From Cycloclasticus sp. 46_120_T64 (GTDB lineage Bacteria > Pseudomonadota > Gammaproteobacteria > Methylococcales > Cycloclasticaceae), in NCBI GenBank assembly GCA_002162695.1, contig MAAM01000009.1:62001-126000 (forward strand): a DNA stretch of 64,000 bases, read 5' to 3'. Of the stretch, positions 27,489-37,769 are shown one piece after another. Under the pieces are notes generated by a model, which did no database searches, had not been told where the DNA came from, and saw nothing but the letters and a program-made list of their open reading frames with translations. The translations under genes were made by a program, and so were the position numbers. The number at the start of each line of letters is the position of its first letter. Position 1 is the first letter of the stretch.

Positions 27489-27935
27489 ATGAAGAAAATA
27501 CTGCTCACGCTGATGCTTTTATTCAGCTTCATAAGTGCCTATGCCGATAGCTGTGACGAAAAGAACTTTGACCTTGCTGCTTGCCTGCTTGACGCAGAGC
27601 AAGGGCGTGCTGATGCTCAACATGCTATAGGCATGTTGTATGCCGGAGGCTGGGGTGTTGCTCAAGACTCTAAAGAAGCCGTTAAGTGGTTTATCCTTGC
27701 TGCCGAACAAGGACATGTCAACTCTCAGTTCAGTTTAGGCATGTTGTATGAGGAAGGGAAAGGTGAGCGTGTCCCTCAAGATTATGTGAAGGCGCATCTG
27801 TATTTTAGCCTTGCTGCTGCTAATGGTAATCAATACGCTACGGGTAATCGAGCAAAGCTCGTTAAAAACATGACCCCGGATCAAATAGAAGAAGCCGAAG
27901 ACCTCGCCATTCAATGGGCGGAGAGACACCCTTAA
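27489..27935 (+). CDS. Small secreted Sel1-repeat protein
   Basis: 148 residues. A signal peptide (about 1-19, ending SAYA) precedes a mature part with two Sel1-like repeats: DAQHAIGMLYAGGWGVAQD...AVKWFILAAEQG and NSQFSLGMLYEEGKGERVPQD...AHLYFSLAAANG. Such repeats form helical solenoids used in protein-protein contacts. There is a Cys pair (SCDEKN, AACLL) after the signal peptide. AAGAAGGA precedes the ATG. It stands alone between glnS and a 480-base gap, and its partner is unknown. Confidence 0.85.
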   Translation: MKKILLTLMLLFSFISAYADSCDEKNFDLAACLLDAEQGRADAQHAIGMLYAGGWGVAQDSKEAVKWFILAAEQGHVNSQFSLGMLYEEGKGERVPQDYVKAHLYFSLAAANGNQYATGNRAKLVKNMTPDQIEEAEDLAIQWAERHP

Positions 27936-28415
27936 TTTGCGTATCTCATGAGGCTGATCAAGAAGCTGTCAATGGTTTTATATCGCCGCTCGTTAAACGA
28001 AGTCCGATAGCCGGTCTTCAAACTCGATTATCTCGAAATAGAGCCCCTCTGGCATAATCAGCTGTTCTTCGGCCTATAGCTTTGGGGTGTATAAGAGTTA
28101 TGGGTGCATAGTGAAAGCGGAGTCATAAGGCAGAGTCAACGGGTGTGTCAAAACCTTTGGGTGATTGACCCTAAAAGGGTATGCAAGTGATTAGCGCTAG
28201 CTGGAACGGTTAATGCCTCTGGGGTGCTAGTCGGCAATCGTTTACGTTTCATTCTAGGTTCTCCTTTACGGTTAATCTAATGAGAAAACGCTATTAAAGT
28301 TATTCATGTTTTATGGGGAGGTTGCAATGACATTGTGTACTCTTTGGAGTACCTAGTGCATTAGGGTATTGTTACTGAAATAATAATGGTTAATTAATCA
28401 ATTGCTTAGGGTTAT
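27936..28415. other. Intergenic stretch with possible gene relic and a small ORF
   Basis: 480 bases without a conventional gene. The minus strand holds a 34-codon ORF with an ideal ribosome-binding site (listed separately). Further along the minus strand (about 28110-28005) two overlapping frames stay open for 22-34 codons without a start and read like ordinary soluble protein (for example IMPEGLYFEIIEFEDRLSD). This suggests a decayed gene or element. No terminal inverted repeats or target duplication were seen. Confidence 0.35.
28148..28252 (-). CDS. Candidate small protein (34 residues) with ideal ribosome-binding site
   Basis: On the minus strand AAGGAG (28266-28261) lies eight bases before an ATG at 28252-28250 that opens a 34-codon frame ending in TGA at 28150-28148. 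The peptide begins MKRKRLPTSTPEAL and ends LLGSITQRF; it is basic and has no membrane segment. A weak promoter (TTGCAA, 17 bases, AATAAC) lies upstream on the same strand. The ribosome-binding site is better than that of many real genes here. It could also be the start of a broken larger gene, since downstream sequence has coding-like traces in other frames. No homologue is known to me. Confidence 0.35.
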   Translation of the reverse strand: MKRKRLPTSTPEALTVPASANHLHTLLGSITQRF

Positions 28416-28898
28416 ATGAAACAGGTGAAAATACTATTTATTTGCATGGGTAATATTTGTCGTTCTCCCACGGCGCATGCCGTTTTCCGTAAAATGCTTG
28501 TGGATAAAGGTTTACAGCAGCAAATCATTGTTGATTCTGCGGGCACCCATGCGTACCACGTTGGAAACAGCCCTGATGGGCGCTCCGCTAAGGCCGCGTT
28601 ATTACGCGGGGTGGATATGAATGATCTCGTGGCGCGGCAGTTAAGCTCGGTGGACTTTGCAGCGTTTGATTATTTATTGGTTGCCGATAGTGATAACTTC
28701 TATTTTGTTCAGGATGTTTGCCCGCTAGAGCATCAGCATAAAATCGCTTATATCTTGGATTATGCTGAGGATATCTGGAATAAAGAAGTGCCGGATCCCT
28801 ATTATGGTCAAGGTGACGGTTTTGAGAAAGTGTTGAATCTACTGGAGAGCGCCTGTGAGGGTTTGTTGCTTAAGCTGGAAAAGGAGTTAGCTGAGTAA
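28416..28898 (+). CDS. Low-molecular-weight protein tyrosine phosphatase
   Basis: 160 residues, the usual length. The P-loop ICMGNICRSPTAH (C-x5-R-S) is at the N-terminus and the general acid Asp is in VPDPYYG near residue 128. It removes phosphate from protein tyrosines, or possibly small substrates, in the cytoplasm. No exopolysaccharide or tyrosine-kinase gene is adjacent, so the Wzb-type role cannot be assumed. Its 3' end overlaps the convergent ypjD by 12 bases. Confidence 0.93.
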   Translation: MKQVKILFICMGNICRSPTAHAVFRKMLVDKGLQQQIIVDSAGTHAYHVGNSPDGRSAKAALLRGVDMNDLVARQLSSVDFAAFDYLLVADSDNFYFVQDVCPLEHQHKIAYILDYAEDIWNKEVPDPYYGQGDGFEKVLNLLESACEGLLLKLEKELAE

Positions 28899-29705
28899 TA
28901 ACTGCAGAACAAATTTACTGCCAAAATAAGCTAGCATTAGCGAGATATAGCCTGCGTGTGTCCACTTGACGGCTTGTTGTCCCCGCCACCCCAGGTAATG
29001 TCGGCCCCATAATAAGGTGGCAAACACCAGCCAAGCTAAAATTGATAATAGGGTTTTATGCGCTAAGTGTTGAGCGAAAATATCATCTAAGAAGATGAAT
29101 CCAGTTGCTAAGGCGAAGGTGAGTAAGAATAAACCCAAGGATAAAACACGAAATAGCAGGATTTCCATCAGTTGTAAGGGCGGCAGGCAGTTAATCAGCG
29201 TGCTAGGTTGCCGGTTATGTAATTGTTTTTCCTGAATCGATAGGAACACTGCTTGAAATGCAGCGACGGTTAACAGCCCGTAGGATAAGATCGAGAAGAT
29301 GATGTGCATTTGTAACGGGGTGTCGAGTACGCTTGCGTTCGCGACAGGAAGTGCGTTACCGATATTGAGTGAAACCGCTAGGGCGGCGCAAGGGAATACG
29401 ATCACGGCGAGCGCTTCAATTGCTTGGCTGAACGAGGAAATATAAAACAATAAGCTGATGACCAGAAAAACCAATGACAGCATGCTGAAGAAGTCATTGG
29501 CGATGATTTGGTTGACGCTATAACTATGCGCGATGAGTAAGCCGTGAATTAAAATGCCAAAACTACTGCTAACCAAGCTGAGTTCGGTCGCGTTCTTGAG
29601 TGGCTTGCGCTGAAATATTTTGCTGAAAACGAGCGCGGCACTGGTTAAATAGAAGAGTGCGGCGATAAGGCTGAGGCTGTTATAGCTGAGTAGGGAGAAA
29701 GGCAT
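28887..29705 (-). CDS. ypjD: YpjD, CcsA-like inner-membrane protein
   Basis: 272 residues with about eight hydrophobic segments covering almost the whole length. It belongs to the CcsA/CcmC-like cytochrome c assembly superfamily and, as in E. coli, is divergent from ffh. The C-terminal half carries LWGRHYLGWRGQQAVKW and a conserved His in LQMHIIFSILSYG, where family members hold possible haem-binding residues. A specific function is not established; an accessory role in membrane processes has been proposed for the family. Confidence 0.85.
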   Translation of the reverse strand: MPFSLLSYNSLSLIAALFYLTSAALVFSKIFQRKPLKNATELSLVSSSFGILIHGLLIAHSYSVNQIIANDFFSMLSLVFLVISLLFYISSFSQAIEALAVIVFPCAALAVSLNIGNALPVANASVLDTPLQMHIIFSILSYGLLTVAAFQAVFLSIQEKQLHNRQPSTLINCLPPLQLMEILLFRVLSLGLFLLTFALATGFIFLDDIFAQHLAHKTLLSILAWLVFATLLWGRHYLGWRGQQAVKWTHAGYISLMLAYFGSKFVLQLLLS

Positions 29706-29860
29706 GCCTATAGTTTGTCATAAAGCTCGATGCGGTAGAAGGGCTGAGGTGATGAGTTTTGTGCTGATTGTTATGAGCTGACTTACGAAAAAGAAAAAAT
29801 GAACTGCATGCGGCCAGAAGACGTGCGAAAATAGTGGTGATAATTTTAAGGGTAATAACT

Positions 29861-31225
29861 ATGTTCGATAATTTAACCGATCGCCTAAATGCCAGTTTTA
29901 AACGTATTCGAGGTCAAGGGCGACTAACGGAAGACAATATTAAAGACACAATGCGTGAGGTCAGAATGGCCTTGTTGGAAGCAGATGTGGCTTTACCTGT
30001 TGTTCGTGAATTTACCGATATTGTTAAAACCCGTGCGCTAGGTCAAGAAGTCATGCAAAGCCTGTCTCCAGGCCAAGCGATGTTGAAAATCGTCAATGAA
30101 GAACTCATTAAAACAATGGGGGAGGCGAATGAAACCTTAGATTTGTCGGCGGCACCACCGGTTGTCATCTTGATGGCTGGCCTGCAAGGTTCAGGTAAAA
30201 CAACAACGGTTGCAAAATTATCGCGTTTATTAAAAGAGCGACATAAAAAATCAGTGATGGTGGTGAGTGCCGACGTGTATCGTCCCGCCGCGATTGATCA
30301 GTTGCAGACGCTGGCTGCTGAGGTTGGTGCAGATTTCTTCCCGAGTACGGTTGATGAAAAGCCGGTTGATATCGTTACCCGTGCGGTAGCGCAAGCGACT
30401 AAACAATTTAATGACGTGTTGATCGTCGATACGGCCGGTCGATTGCACGTAGACGATAAGATGATGGAAGAAATTCGTCAGGTTCATGCGGTGGCGAAAC
30501 CGGCGGAAACCTTATTCGTTGTTGATAGTATGACTGGGCAAGATGCGGCGAATACCGCTAAGGCGTTTAACGACGTGTTGCCACTAACGGGTGTCGTATT
30601 AACTAAAACCGATGGTGATGCGCGTGGCGGTGCGGCCTTATCCATTAGGCAAATAACCGGTAAGCCGATTAAGTTTTTAGGTGTTGGTGAAAAAACGGAT
30701 GCCCTAGAGCCTTTCCACCCTGAGCGTGTTGCTTCACGTTTATTAGGTATGGGTGACGCTTTAAGCTTGGTTGAAGAAATTGAGCGGAAGGTCGACAAGG
30801 ATAAAGCCGAGAAATTGGCGAAAAAAATTCAAAAAGGTAAGGGTTTTGATTTAGACGATTACCGCGATCAACTATCGCAGATGCTTGATATGGGCGGAAT
30901 GAGTGCGATGATGGATAAGATCCCCGGTATGTCGAATGTTCCTCAAAATGTAAAAAATCAGGTTAATGATCAGGATGTGAAAAGACAGATCGCATTGATT
31001 AATTCGATGACGAAAAAAGAAAAGGTCTTTCCAACGTTAATCAATGGCTCCAGACGTAAGCGGATTGCAATGGGTGCTGGCCTGCAAGTTCAGGACGTTA
31101 ATAAGTTGATGAAGCAGTTTAAGCAGGCGCAAAAAATGATGAAAAAGATGTCAAAAGGCGGTTTAGCAAAGATGATGCGTGGGCTGAAAGGACAGATGGG
31201 GCAGGGTCAAGGTTTTCCGTTTTAA
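29861..31225 (+). CDS. ffh: Signal recognition particle protein Ffh
   Basis: 454 residues from the ATG at 29861 (MFDNLTDRL), preceded by AAGGGT; an upstream in-frame codon at 29834 is not used. The order is an N domain, then a GTPase domain with GLQGSGKTTTVAKL, DTAGRLH and TKTDGDARGG, then a Met-rich M domain whose tail has many Lys-Met pairs and ends MGQGQGFPF. It binds 4.5S RNA and signal sequences and delivers ribosomes to FtsY. No 4.5S RNA gene is seen in the window. Confidence 0.97.
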   Translation: MFDNLTDRLNASFKRIRGQGRLTEDNIKDTMREVRMALLEADVALPVVREFTDIVKTRALGQEVMQSLSPGQAMLKIVNEELIKTMGEANETLDLSAAPPVVILMAGLQGSGKTTTVAKLSRLLKERHKKSVMVVSADVYRPAAIDQLQTLAAEVGADFFPSTVDEKPVDIVTRAVAQATKQFNDVLIVDTAGRLHVDDKMMEEIRQVHAVAKPAETLFVVDSMTGQDAANTAKAFNDVLPLTGVVLTKTDGDARGGAALSIRQITGKPIKFLGVGEKTDALEPFHPERVASRLLGMGDALSLVEEIERKVDKDKAEKLAKKIQKGKGFDLDDYRDQLSQMLDMGGMSAMMDKIPGMSNVPQNVKNQVNDQDVKRQIALINSMTKKEKVFPTLINGSRRKRIAMGAGLQVQDVNKLMKQFKQAQKMMKKMSKGGLAKMMRGLKGQMGQGQGFPF

Positions 31226-31350
31226 CTCCTTAACGAATTAATGGCTTTTTATCACGCCGTTTAGGAAAGTTGAAATAAACTGCACTAAGTTAAATAAATC
31301 GCGTAAAATCGCGGGTTAAATTATTAAGATTTACAAAAAAGGAAATATAA

Positions 31351-31602
31351 ATGGTAAAGATACGTCTTTCAAGAACCGGCGCAAAAAAACGTCCTTTCTA
31401 TCACGTTGTTGTTGCAGATAGTCGCAGAAGTCGCGATGGTCGTTATATCGAAAGAGTTGGCTATTTCAACCCTAGAGCAACCGGTGGCGAAGTTCGTTTA
31501 ACACTTGATACTGCTAGAGTTGATCACTGGGTTGGCGAGGGCGCACAAGCGACTGAGCGTGTTAGCAAGTTGATCAAAGAGGCTGTTGCAGCTGCTGCAT
31601 AA
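31351..31602 (+). CDS. rpsP: Ribosomal protein bS16
   Basis: 83 residues. [20 protein letters not shown] is the family start and the length is normal. AAAGGAAA precedes the ATG. It is the first gene of the classic rpsP-rimM-trmD-rplS operon, here complete and in standard order. Confidence 0.97.
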   Translation: MVKIRLSRTGAKKRPFYHVVVADSRRSRDGRYIERVGYFNPRATGGEVRLTLDTARVDHWVGEGAQATERVSKLIKEAVAAAA

Positions 31603-31603
31603 G

Positions 31604-32140
31604 GTGTCTGATACGAAATCTTCTGAGCTGGCTACGGAAGATTCTTCTTGGCTTAAGTTAGGGAAAATATCTGGAGTATTTGGCGTTAAAGGTTGGTTGA
31701 AGATCTACGCCAATACCGACAAAAAAGAAGATATTTTGTCTTATCAGCCGTGGTACGTTGAACGAAATAAGGTTCGCCAAGCGGTTAAGCTAAAAGCAGG
31801 AAAGCCACACGGTAAAACCGTCATTGCCCTATTTGAGGGTATTGATGATAGAAATGAAGCTGAGTTATGGGTTGGCTGTGATATTTATATGTCAGTCGAG
31901 CAATTGCCTAAGCTAAGAAAAAATGAATACTATTGGTCTGACTTGATAGGTTTGAAGGTTGTCTCGATAAATGGAGATGATTTTGGCACGATTGATCATA
32001 TGCTGGAAACAGGGGCAAATGACGTTATTGTGGCAAAAGGTGATCGAGAAAGATTGATCCCTTTCGTATTCGAGCAGGTTGTTAAATCGGTTGATTTGGA
32101 TGGCGGCACAATGCTAGTCGACTGGGACGCCGATTTTTAA
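31604..32140 (+). CDS. rimM: RimM, 16S rRNA processing protein
   Basis: 178 residues from the GTG at 31604, two bases after the rpsP stop. A TTG at 31586, inside rpsP with AGAGG three bases upstream, is the alternative start; no ATG is available. The RimM domain begins [18 protein letters not shown]. The C-terminal PRC barrel has [20 protein letters not shown] and ENxLIPF-like [11 protein letters not shown]. It binds S19 and helps assemble the 30S head. Confidence 0.93.
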   Translation: MSDTKSSELATEDSSWLKLGKISGVFGVKGWLKIYANTDKKEDILSYQPWYVERNKVRQAVKLKAGKPHGKTVIALFEGIDDRNEAELWVGCDIYMSVEQLPKLRKNEYYWSDLIGLKVVSINGDDFGTIDHMLETGANDVIVAKGDRERLIPFVFEQVVKSVDLDGGTMLVDWDADF

Positions 32141-32145
32141 GACGT

Positions 32146-32922
32146 ATGCGTTTTGATGTTATAAGTTTATTCCCAGAGTTGGTTGAACAATCAGCTTCTA
32201 TGGGAGTTGTGGGTCGAGCGATCACTAATGGTCTGCTGCAACTTAAGTTGTGGAACCCTCGGGACTTTACTACGGACCCGCACAGAACGGTTGATGATCG
32301 ACCGTTTGGTGGTGGCCCCGGTATGGTGATGAAGGTTGAACCGCTTAAAAAAGCGATAGAGGCGGCAAAAAATGCTGCTGAACAACCGGCAAAGGTGATT
32401 TATATGAGTCCCCAGGGGCGCACCTTAGATCAAAACGGGGTTAATTACTTATCGCAGTTTCCGCGCCTTGTATTATTGGCGGGTCGCTATGAAGGTATTG
32501 ATGAGCGACTAATAGAGTCACACATCGATGAAGAGTGGTCGATAGGTGACTTTGTATTGAGTGGCGGTGAGTTGCCGGCATTGGTGTTGATGGATGCTGT
32601 TAGTCGAACCTTACCCGGTGTGTTAGGGCATGGTTTGTCGGCAGAGCAAGATTCATTTGCTGATGGTTTGTTGGATTGTCCGCATTTCACTCGACCAGAT
32701 GTATATGACGGTGAGGCGGTACCGGCCGTATTGCTAAGTGGTGATCATAAAAAGATTGCTAGTTGGCGTGAGAAACAGGCATTGGGTAAAACATGGCTAA
32801 AACGCCCTGATTTGCTCGACAAGATTAAGTTGAGTAAGCATCAGATGAAATTGCTTGATGAATATAAAGCTGAAGTTGATGTGAACGATTTATACCCCTT
32901 GGGTAGAAACAGAATTAAATAA
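32146..32922 (+). CDS. trmD: TrmD, tRNA (guanine37-N1)-methyltransferase
   Basis: 258 residues, SPOUT methyltransferase with a trefoil knot. [38 protein letters not shown] and [19 protein letters not shown] are all present. It uses S-adenosylmethionine to form m1G37 and so prevents frameshifting. It lies five bases after rimM. Confidence 0.97.
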   Translation: MRFDVISLFPELVEQSASMGVVGRAITNGLLQLKLWNPRDFTTDPHRTVDDRPFGGGPGMVMKVEPLKKAIEAAKNAAEQPAKVIYMSPQGRTLDQNGVNYLSQFPRLVLLAGRYEGIDERLIESHIDEEWSIGDFVLSGGELPALVLMDAVSRTLPGVLGHGLSAEQDSFADGLLDCPHFTRPDVYDGEAVPAVLLSGDHKKIASWREKQALGKTWLKRPDLLDKIKLSKHQMKLLDEYKAEVDVNDLYPLGRNRIK

Positions 32923-32951
32923 CCAGACAGTGAGAACTGAGGAATAAAATA

Positions 32952-33296
32952 ATGAGTAATATAATTGCGCAAATTGAAGCAGAGCAGATGAATAATGAGT
33001 TACCAGAGTTTAGTGCTGGTGATACTGTTATCGTTAAGGTTAAAGTTAAAGAAGGTAAAACAGAGCGTGTTCAAGCGTTTGAAGGCGTTGTCATTGCAAA
33101 ACGTAATCGCGGCGTAAATTCAGCGTTTACCGTTCGTAAGATTTCTCACGGTGAAGGTGTTGAGCGTGTATTCCAAACACACAGTAAGTTAATTGCGGGT
33201 GTTGAAGTGAAGCGACGCGGTTCAGTACGTCGTGCTAAGTTGTACTACTTACGTGAACTTCGTGGTAGAGCAGCACGTATTAAAGAGAAGCTATAA
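32952..33296 (+). CDS. rplS: Ribosomal protein bL19
   Basis: 114 residues. The family pattern [16 protein letters not shown], then [16 protein letters not shown] and the [19 protein letters not shown] end are clear. GAGGAA lies before the ATG. It is the last gene of the operon; a strong terminator follows at 33367. Confidence 0.97.
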   Translation: MSNIIAQIEAEQMNNELPEFSAGDTVIVKVKVKEGKTERVQAFEGVVIAKRNRGVNSAFTVRKISHGEGVERVFQTHSKLIAGVEVKRRGSVRRAKLYYLRELRGRAARIKEKL

Positions 33297-33366
33297 GCAG
33301 AATATTGCTGCTTGCATGGAGCCTATGCCCTTTGGGTGTGAGTTAGCTCTAGCTAAAGTACATAAA

Positions 33367-33393
33367 AAAGGTCGGTTAATCCGGCCTTTTTTT
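33367..33393 (+). terminator. Rho-independent terminator after rplS
   Basis: A nine-base-pair stem, AAAGGTCGG (33367-33375) with CCGGCCTTT (33381-33389), one G-T wobble and a five-base loop, is followed by a run of T. It ends the rpsP operon. Confidence 0.9.
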
Positions 33394-33463
33394 ATGTCTG
33401 AAATATGTGTATGGCAGGGGATGGGGCTTGCTAGAATAATTGAGTAGCTAAAAAAGGGATTTA

Positions 33464-34357
33464 ATGAGTGATACAGAGCAGCGCCGTTTATTTTTAGAGG
33501 CGTTATGGGTAGAAGATGGTTTGAGCGATAACAGCGTGGCGGCGTATCGCACTGATCTCAAATTGTTTTCACATTGGTTGGCGGATAAGCGTAAGGCTAG
33601 CTTATTGAGTTGTGACGCGGGTGATGTGTCAGCTTATTTGGCGGTGCGTTTGGCCGAGGGTATTTCGAATCGATCTTCCGCACGTTTCCTATCTAGTTTA
33701 AAGCGTTTTTACGGCTACGCTATACGCGAGGCTTGGTTAGCGGAGAACCCGGCTGCGGGTGTCGCTATGCCGGTGTTGGGGCGAAAACTACCCGCGCTAT
33801 TATCGGAGCAGGACGTCGATGATTTACTGCAAGCACCTGATGTATCAACTGCGCTGGGTTATCGAGACAGGGCGATGCTTGAACTGTTGTATGCCAGTGG
33901 CTTACGGGTGAGTGAGTTGGTTGCGCTAAAATTATCAGAGGTTAATTTTCGCCAAGGGCTGGTAAGGGTGACGGGTAAGGGCGGTAAGGACCGTTTGGTA
34001 CCGTTGGGTGAGGAAGCGCTGACTTGGTTGGAGGGTTTTCTGGCTGAATGGCGGGAGGATATTCTGCGGGGTAAAAACACAGAACATGTGTTTCCTACCA
34101 AGCGCGGTGCCGGAATGACTCGACAGGCGTTTTGGTATTTGATTAAGCGTTACAGCCAAATGGTGGGTATTAACAAGCCTATTTCGCCGCATAGTTTACG
34201 GCACGCCTTTGCCACACATTTGTTGAATCACGGGGCTGATTTACGCGTGGTTCAATTATTACTCGGGCATAGTGATTTATCGACCACCCAAATTTATACT
34301 CATATTGCGAAAGAACGTTTGCAGGACATTCATCAAAAATTTCACCCTAGGGGTTAA
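33464..34357 (+). CDS. xerD: XerD tyrosine recombinase
   Basis: 297 residues. The N-terminal SAM-like core-binding domain is followed by the catalytic domain with Arg in SGLRVSELVAL, Lys in GKGGKDR, HSLRH (HxxR), LLGHSD and the nucleophile Tyr in TTQIYTHIA. The ending LQDIHQKFHPRG is XerD-like rather than XerC-like. With XerC it resolves chromosome dimers at dif under FtsK control. dsbC follows, the usual neighbour in gammaproteobacteria, which supports a housekeeping rather than a mobile-element role. Confidence 0.95.
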   Translation: MSDTEQRRLFLEALWVEDGLSDNSVAAYRTDLKLFSHWLADKRKASLLSCDAGDVSAYLAVRLAEGISNRSSARFLSSLKRFYGYAIREAWLAENPAAGVAMPVLGRKLPALLSEQDVDDLLQAPDVSTALGYRDRAMLELLYASGLRVSELVALKLSEVNFRQGLVRVTGKGGKDRLVPLGEEALTWLEGFLAEWREDILRGKNTEHVFPTKRGAGMTRQAFWYLIKRYSQMVGINKPISPHSLRHAFATHLLNHGADLRVVQLLLGHSDLSTTQIYTHIAKERLQDIHQKFHPRG

Positions 34358-34432
34358 TTTATTTAATGGCGATGTATGATTATTCACTTTAGCCGTGTCT
34401 AATGTAACTGAAGATAAATAATAAGGTTGAAG

Positions 34433-35134
34433 ATGAAAAGATTATTAGTGGGTTTTATTGCGGCATTTGCATGGGTTGGTGGCGCTTTGGCGGATGAGGC
34501 TTCGGTGGCGAAGGCGTTGTCGAAAATTATTCCAGGGATTGCTCAGCAGGATGTTTCGCAGACACCTATAACGGGCTTATACCAAGTGAACGCAGGGGCT
34601 AGGGTGTTTTATGTGTCGGCTGATGGTCGTTATATTATTCAAGGTGAGATGGTTGATTTGCTGAACCGTGAAAACCTGACCGCGAATGCACTGAAAAACG
34701 CACGTACAGCCGCGTTGGCGAAAATAGACGAAAAATCGATGATTATATTCCCCGCCAAAAAAGCAAAACATAGTATTACTGTTTTTTCGGATATTGATTG
34801 TGGTTACTGCCGTAAAATGCATGCCAGTTTGAGCGATTATACCGATGCGGGTATTACGGTCAGGTATTTGTTTTTCCCGCGTTCGGGGGCGAATACCGAG
34901 TCTTACTTTAAGGCGGTTTCGGTCTGGTGTGCCGCTGATAGAAATCAAGCATTAACCGACGCCAAGCTGTCTAATAAAATAGAAAATAAGACCTGTGAAC
35001 ACCCAGTTGATCGGCATATGCAGTTAGCGCAGCAATTTGGGGTGACGGGAACACCGGCGATAATCGCCGATGACGGCACCATGGTGCCGGGCTTTGTGCC
35101 CGCCAAGCAGTTGCTTGAACACCTATCTTGGTAG
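34433..35134 (+). CDS. dsbC: DsbC, periplasmic disulfide isomerase
   Basis: 233 residues from the ATG at 34433, preceded by AAGG at six bases; the TTG two codons upstream is not needed. A signal peptide (about 1-20, ending GALA) leads to the dimerisation domain, then a thioredoxin domain with active site FSDIDCGYCRKMH (CGYC) and cis-Pro loop GVTGTPAII. It reshuffles wrong disulfides in secreted proteins, which here could include type II secretion cargo. The stop directly abuts the convergent mutS stop. Confidence 0.95.
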   Translation: MKRLLVGFIAAFAWVGGALADEASVAKALSKIIPGIAQQDVSQTPITGLYQVNAGARVFYVSADGRYIIQGEMVDLLNRENLTANALKNARTAALAKIDEKSMIIFPAKKAKHSITVFSDIDCGYCRKMHASLSDYTDAGITVRYLFFPRSGANTESYFKAVSVWCAADRNQALTDAKLSNKIENKTCEHPVDRHMQLAQQFGVTGTPAIIADDGTMVPGFVPAKQLLEHLSW

Positions 35135-37705
35135 TTAGGCGGACAGCTCTTTAAGCTGGTAAATTAGACTTAAGGCTTGCTTTGGGCTTAACTCATCGGG
35201 TGACAGTTGTTCAATGAAGTCCATCACGTGTTGGTTTTCCGCGGGCTTAAATAAATCGAACTGATCGGTTTGTTGGTGGCTGTTCAGCTCATTGAGTTGA
35301 TTGGCTTCTAGCTGTTGTAGTTTTTTTCGTGCGTTCTTGATCACCGTCTGTGGTACCCCAGCCAAGGCGGCAACTTGCAAACCGTAGCTTTGACTGGCAG
35401 CGCCGTCTTTGACCGCGTGTAGAAAAACAATGTGTTCGCCGTGTTCGATCGCGTCTAGGTGCACATTGGCTGCCGCGGCTGCTTGTTCCGGCAGGCTGGT
35501 CATTTCAAAATAATGGGTGGCAAATAGGGTGAATGGCTGGGTTATATTGGCGAGGTGTTCGGCGCTAGACCAAGCCAGTGAGAGGCCATCGAAGGTACTG
35601 GTGCCGCGGCCAATCTCATCCATTAGCACCAGGCTGTTTGCGCTGGCGTTATGCAAAATATTAGCGGTTTCCGACATTTCAACCATAAACGTTGAGCGGC
35701 CACTGCTAAGGTCATCGGATGCACCAATACGGGTGAATATTTGATCGATGGGGCCGATCGTGGCTGCGTTAGCCGGAACATAACAACCGATGTGCGCCAT
35801 CAGAGTAATGAGCGCAATTTGCCGCATATAGGTGGATTTTCCGCCCATATTCGGCCCCGTGATGATCAACATGCGGCGTTCGTCGTGCATCTCTATGTCG
35901 TTAGCAACAAATGGGTTCTGCATGATTTGTTCAACAATCGGGTGGCGGCCTTGTTGTATATTGATGCCCGCGTCGGGCGTTAACTCGGCTTGTTGATAAT
36001 TGAGACTGGCGGCGCGTTCGGCAAAGTTTGCCAATAGGTCGAGTTCGGCTAAGGCGGCGGCGCAGGCTTGTAAGGCGTTTAACTGAGGGGCAAAGCTGAG
36101 TAGTAACTCGTTGTACAGCTGTTTTTCAAAGGCGAGTGCTTGCTCCTTAGCGTCGAGCACCTTGTCCTCAAATGCTTTTAATTCGGGGGTGATATAACGC
36201 TCAACATTTTTGAGCGTTTGTTTGCGAATAAAATATTCGGGGACCTTGTCGGCCTGTGCGCGCGGGACTTCTATGTAATAACCGTGAACGCGGTTGTAAT
36301 TCAGTTTAAGCGTACTGATCTGACTGTGTTCACGTTCCTTTGTTTCAATATCAAGTAAGAACTGATCGGCGTTGGCGCTGATGTTTTTCAGCTCGTCGAG
36401 TTTTTCATTATAGCCGCTGGCAATCACCCCGCCATCACGGATCAGTACTGGTGGGTTTTCTATAATGGCGGTTTCCAGTAGCTGGTAGGCGTCGTTGTGT
36501 TCACCGGTTTGAATCGATAACTCGGCTAAGCGCGGGGAGTCTAAAGCCGCTAGGCTTTGCTGGATTTGCGGTAAGACCTTGAGGGTTTGGCGCAGTACCA
36601 CGAGATCCCTCGGGCGTGCGGTTAGCAGGGCGATCCGGCTGCTAATGCGCTCGATGTCGCCGGTGAGTGTTAGCGACTGTTGGATGTTATCTAATTGCCC
36701 AGCTTGTTGTATCTGCTCAATGGCTAAATAACGCTGTTTGATAGTTTGTTGATTACGCAAGGGCAGGTGGATCCAGCGGCGTAATAAACGCGTACCCATG
36801 GCTGTTTTGCAGCGGTTGAGTAAACCAAATAAGGTAAAGTTTAGATTGCCGGAGGGGTGGTAATCGAGCTCAAGGTGCTGGCGAGTAGCGGCATCGAGGC
36901 TGATGTAGTCGGTCGGCTTAATCACTTGAATGGATTGTAAGTGGGGGATCGACGACTGATGTGTGTCTTTTAGGTATTGCAACAAGGCACCGGCGGCAGC
37001 AATGGCTAAATCCATGTCTTGGCAACCAAAACCGTTTAGGTCTTTGCTGGCAAATTGTTTGCACAATAAACGTGTCGCCGTTTGTGTATCAAAGTGCCAG
37101 TCGGCCAGTGGGCAACTGCCTGAGGTGGCGTTAATAAACTGTGAGCCTGTGCGGTCTTCGCTAAATAAGGTTTCTGCGGGGGCGATGCGCGCTAACTCGG
37201 CTTTTAATGCGGCGGCATCATCAATTTCTTGTAACAAAAACCGGCCACTAGCGAGGTCCACGGTGGCGAGACCAAAGCGTTGTTTATGCTCGGATATGGC
37301 GCATAATAAACTATCTTTATCGGCTTCGAGTAGCGATTCTTCGGTGAGGGTGCCGGGGGTGATAACACGTACTACTTTACGTTCGACGATACCCTTGCTT
37401 AGTGCGGGGTTGCCGATTTGTTCGCACAGGGCGACTGACTCGCCCGCTTTAATGAGTTTTGCCAAATAACCATCGGCGGCGTGGTGAGGAATACCGGCCA
37501 TCGGAATGGGTTTACCATTCATATTGCCGCGACTGGTCAGGGTGATACTTAATAACTCAGAGGCCTTTACCGCGTCATCAAGAAATAACTCGTAAAAATC
37601 CCCCATGCGGTAAAATAATAGGGTGTTTGGGTGGTCCTCTTTGATGCGTAAAAATTGCATCATCATCGGGGTAAGGCTCGGTTTTGTTTTTACATTCTTT
37701 GGCAT
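35135..37705 (-). CDS. mutS: DNA mismatch repair protein MutS
   Basis: 856 residues (E. coli 853). The mismatch-reading Phe-x-Glu is in MGDFYELF, the connector, lever and clamp domains follow, and the ATPase has [14 protein letters not shown] (Walker A) and [15 protein letters not shown] (Walker B and signature). The short C-terminal tetramer tail is also present. It recognises mispairs and recruits MutL. It is divergent from the pncC-recA-recX-alaS run, with about 64 bases between. Confidence 0.97.
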   Translation of the reverse strand: MPKNVKTKPSLTPMMMQFLRIKEDHPNTLLFYRMGDFYELFLDDAVKASELLSITLTSRGNMNGKPIPMAGIPHHAADGYLAKLIKAGESVALCEQIGNPALSKGIVERKVVRVITPGTLTEESLLEADKDSLLCAISEHKQRFGLATVDLASGRFLLQEIDDAAALKAELARIAPAETLFSEDRTGSQFINATSGSCPLADWHFDTQTATRLLCKQFASKDLNGFGCQDMDLAIAAAGALLQYLKDTHQSSIPHLQSIQVIKPTDYISLDAATRQHLELDYHPSGNLNFTLFGLLNRCKTAMGTRLLRRWIHLPLRNQQTIKQRYLAIEQIQQAGQLDNIQQSLTLTGDIERISSRIALLTARPRDLVVLRQTLKVLPQIQQSLAALDSPRLAELSIQTGEHNDAYQLLETAIIENPPVLIRDGGVIASGYNEKLDELKNISANADQFLLDIETKEREHSQISTLKLNYNRVHGYYIEVPRAQADKVPEYFIRKQTLKNVERYITPELKAFEDKVLDAKEQALAFEKQLYNELLLSFAPQLNALQACAAALAELDLLANFAERAASLNYQQAELTPDAGINIQQGRHPIVEQIMQNPFVANDIEMHDERRMLIITGPNMGGKSTYMRQIALITLMAHIGCYVPANAATIGPIDQIFTRIGASDDLSSGRSTFMVEMSETANILHNASANSLVLMDEIGRGTSTFDGLSLAWSSAEHLANITQPFTLFATHYFEMTSLPEQAAAAANVHLDAIEHGEHIVFLHAVKDGAASQSYGLQVAALAGVPQTVIKNARKKLQQLEANQLNELNSHQQTDQFDLFKPAENQHVMDFIEQLSPDELSPKQALSLIYQLKELSA

Positions 37706-37769
37706 CCCGCCATTTTAGCAACCTTGCTAGCTTGCGGTGCTGTTTAATAATAATTTTTGGTGAGTGCTG

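Noticed and set aside
33464-34357. Tyrosine recombinase as a sign of a mobile element
   Set aside because: Sequence and the downstream dsbC neighbour identify it as housekeeping XerD.
36963-37469. 168-residue ORF opposite mutS
   Set aside because: Antisense shadow of a well-conserved gene; no promoter or ribosome-binding site.
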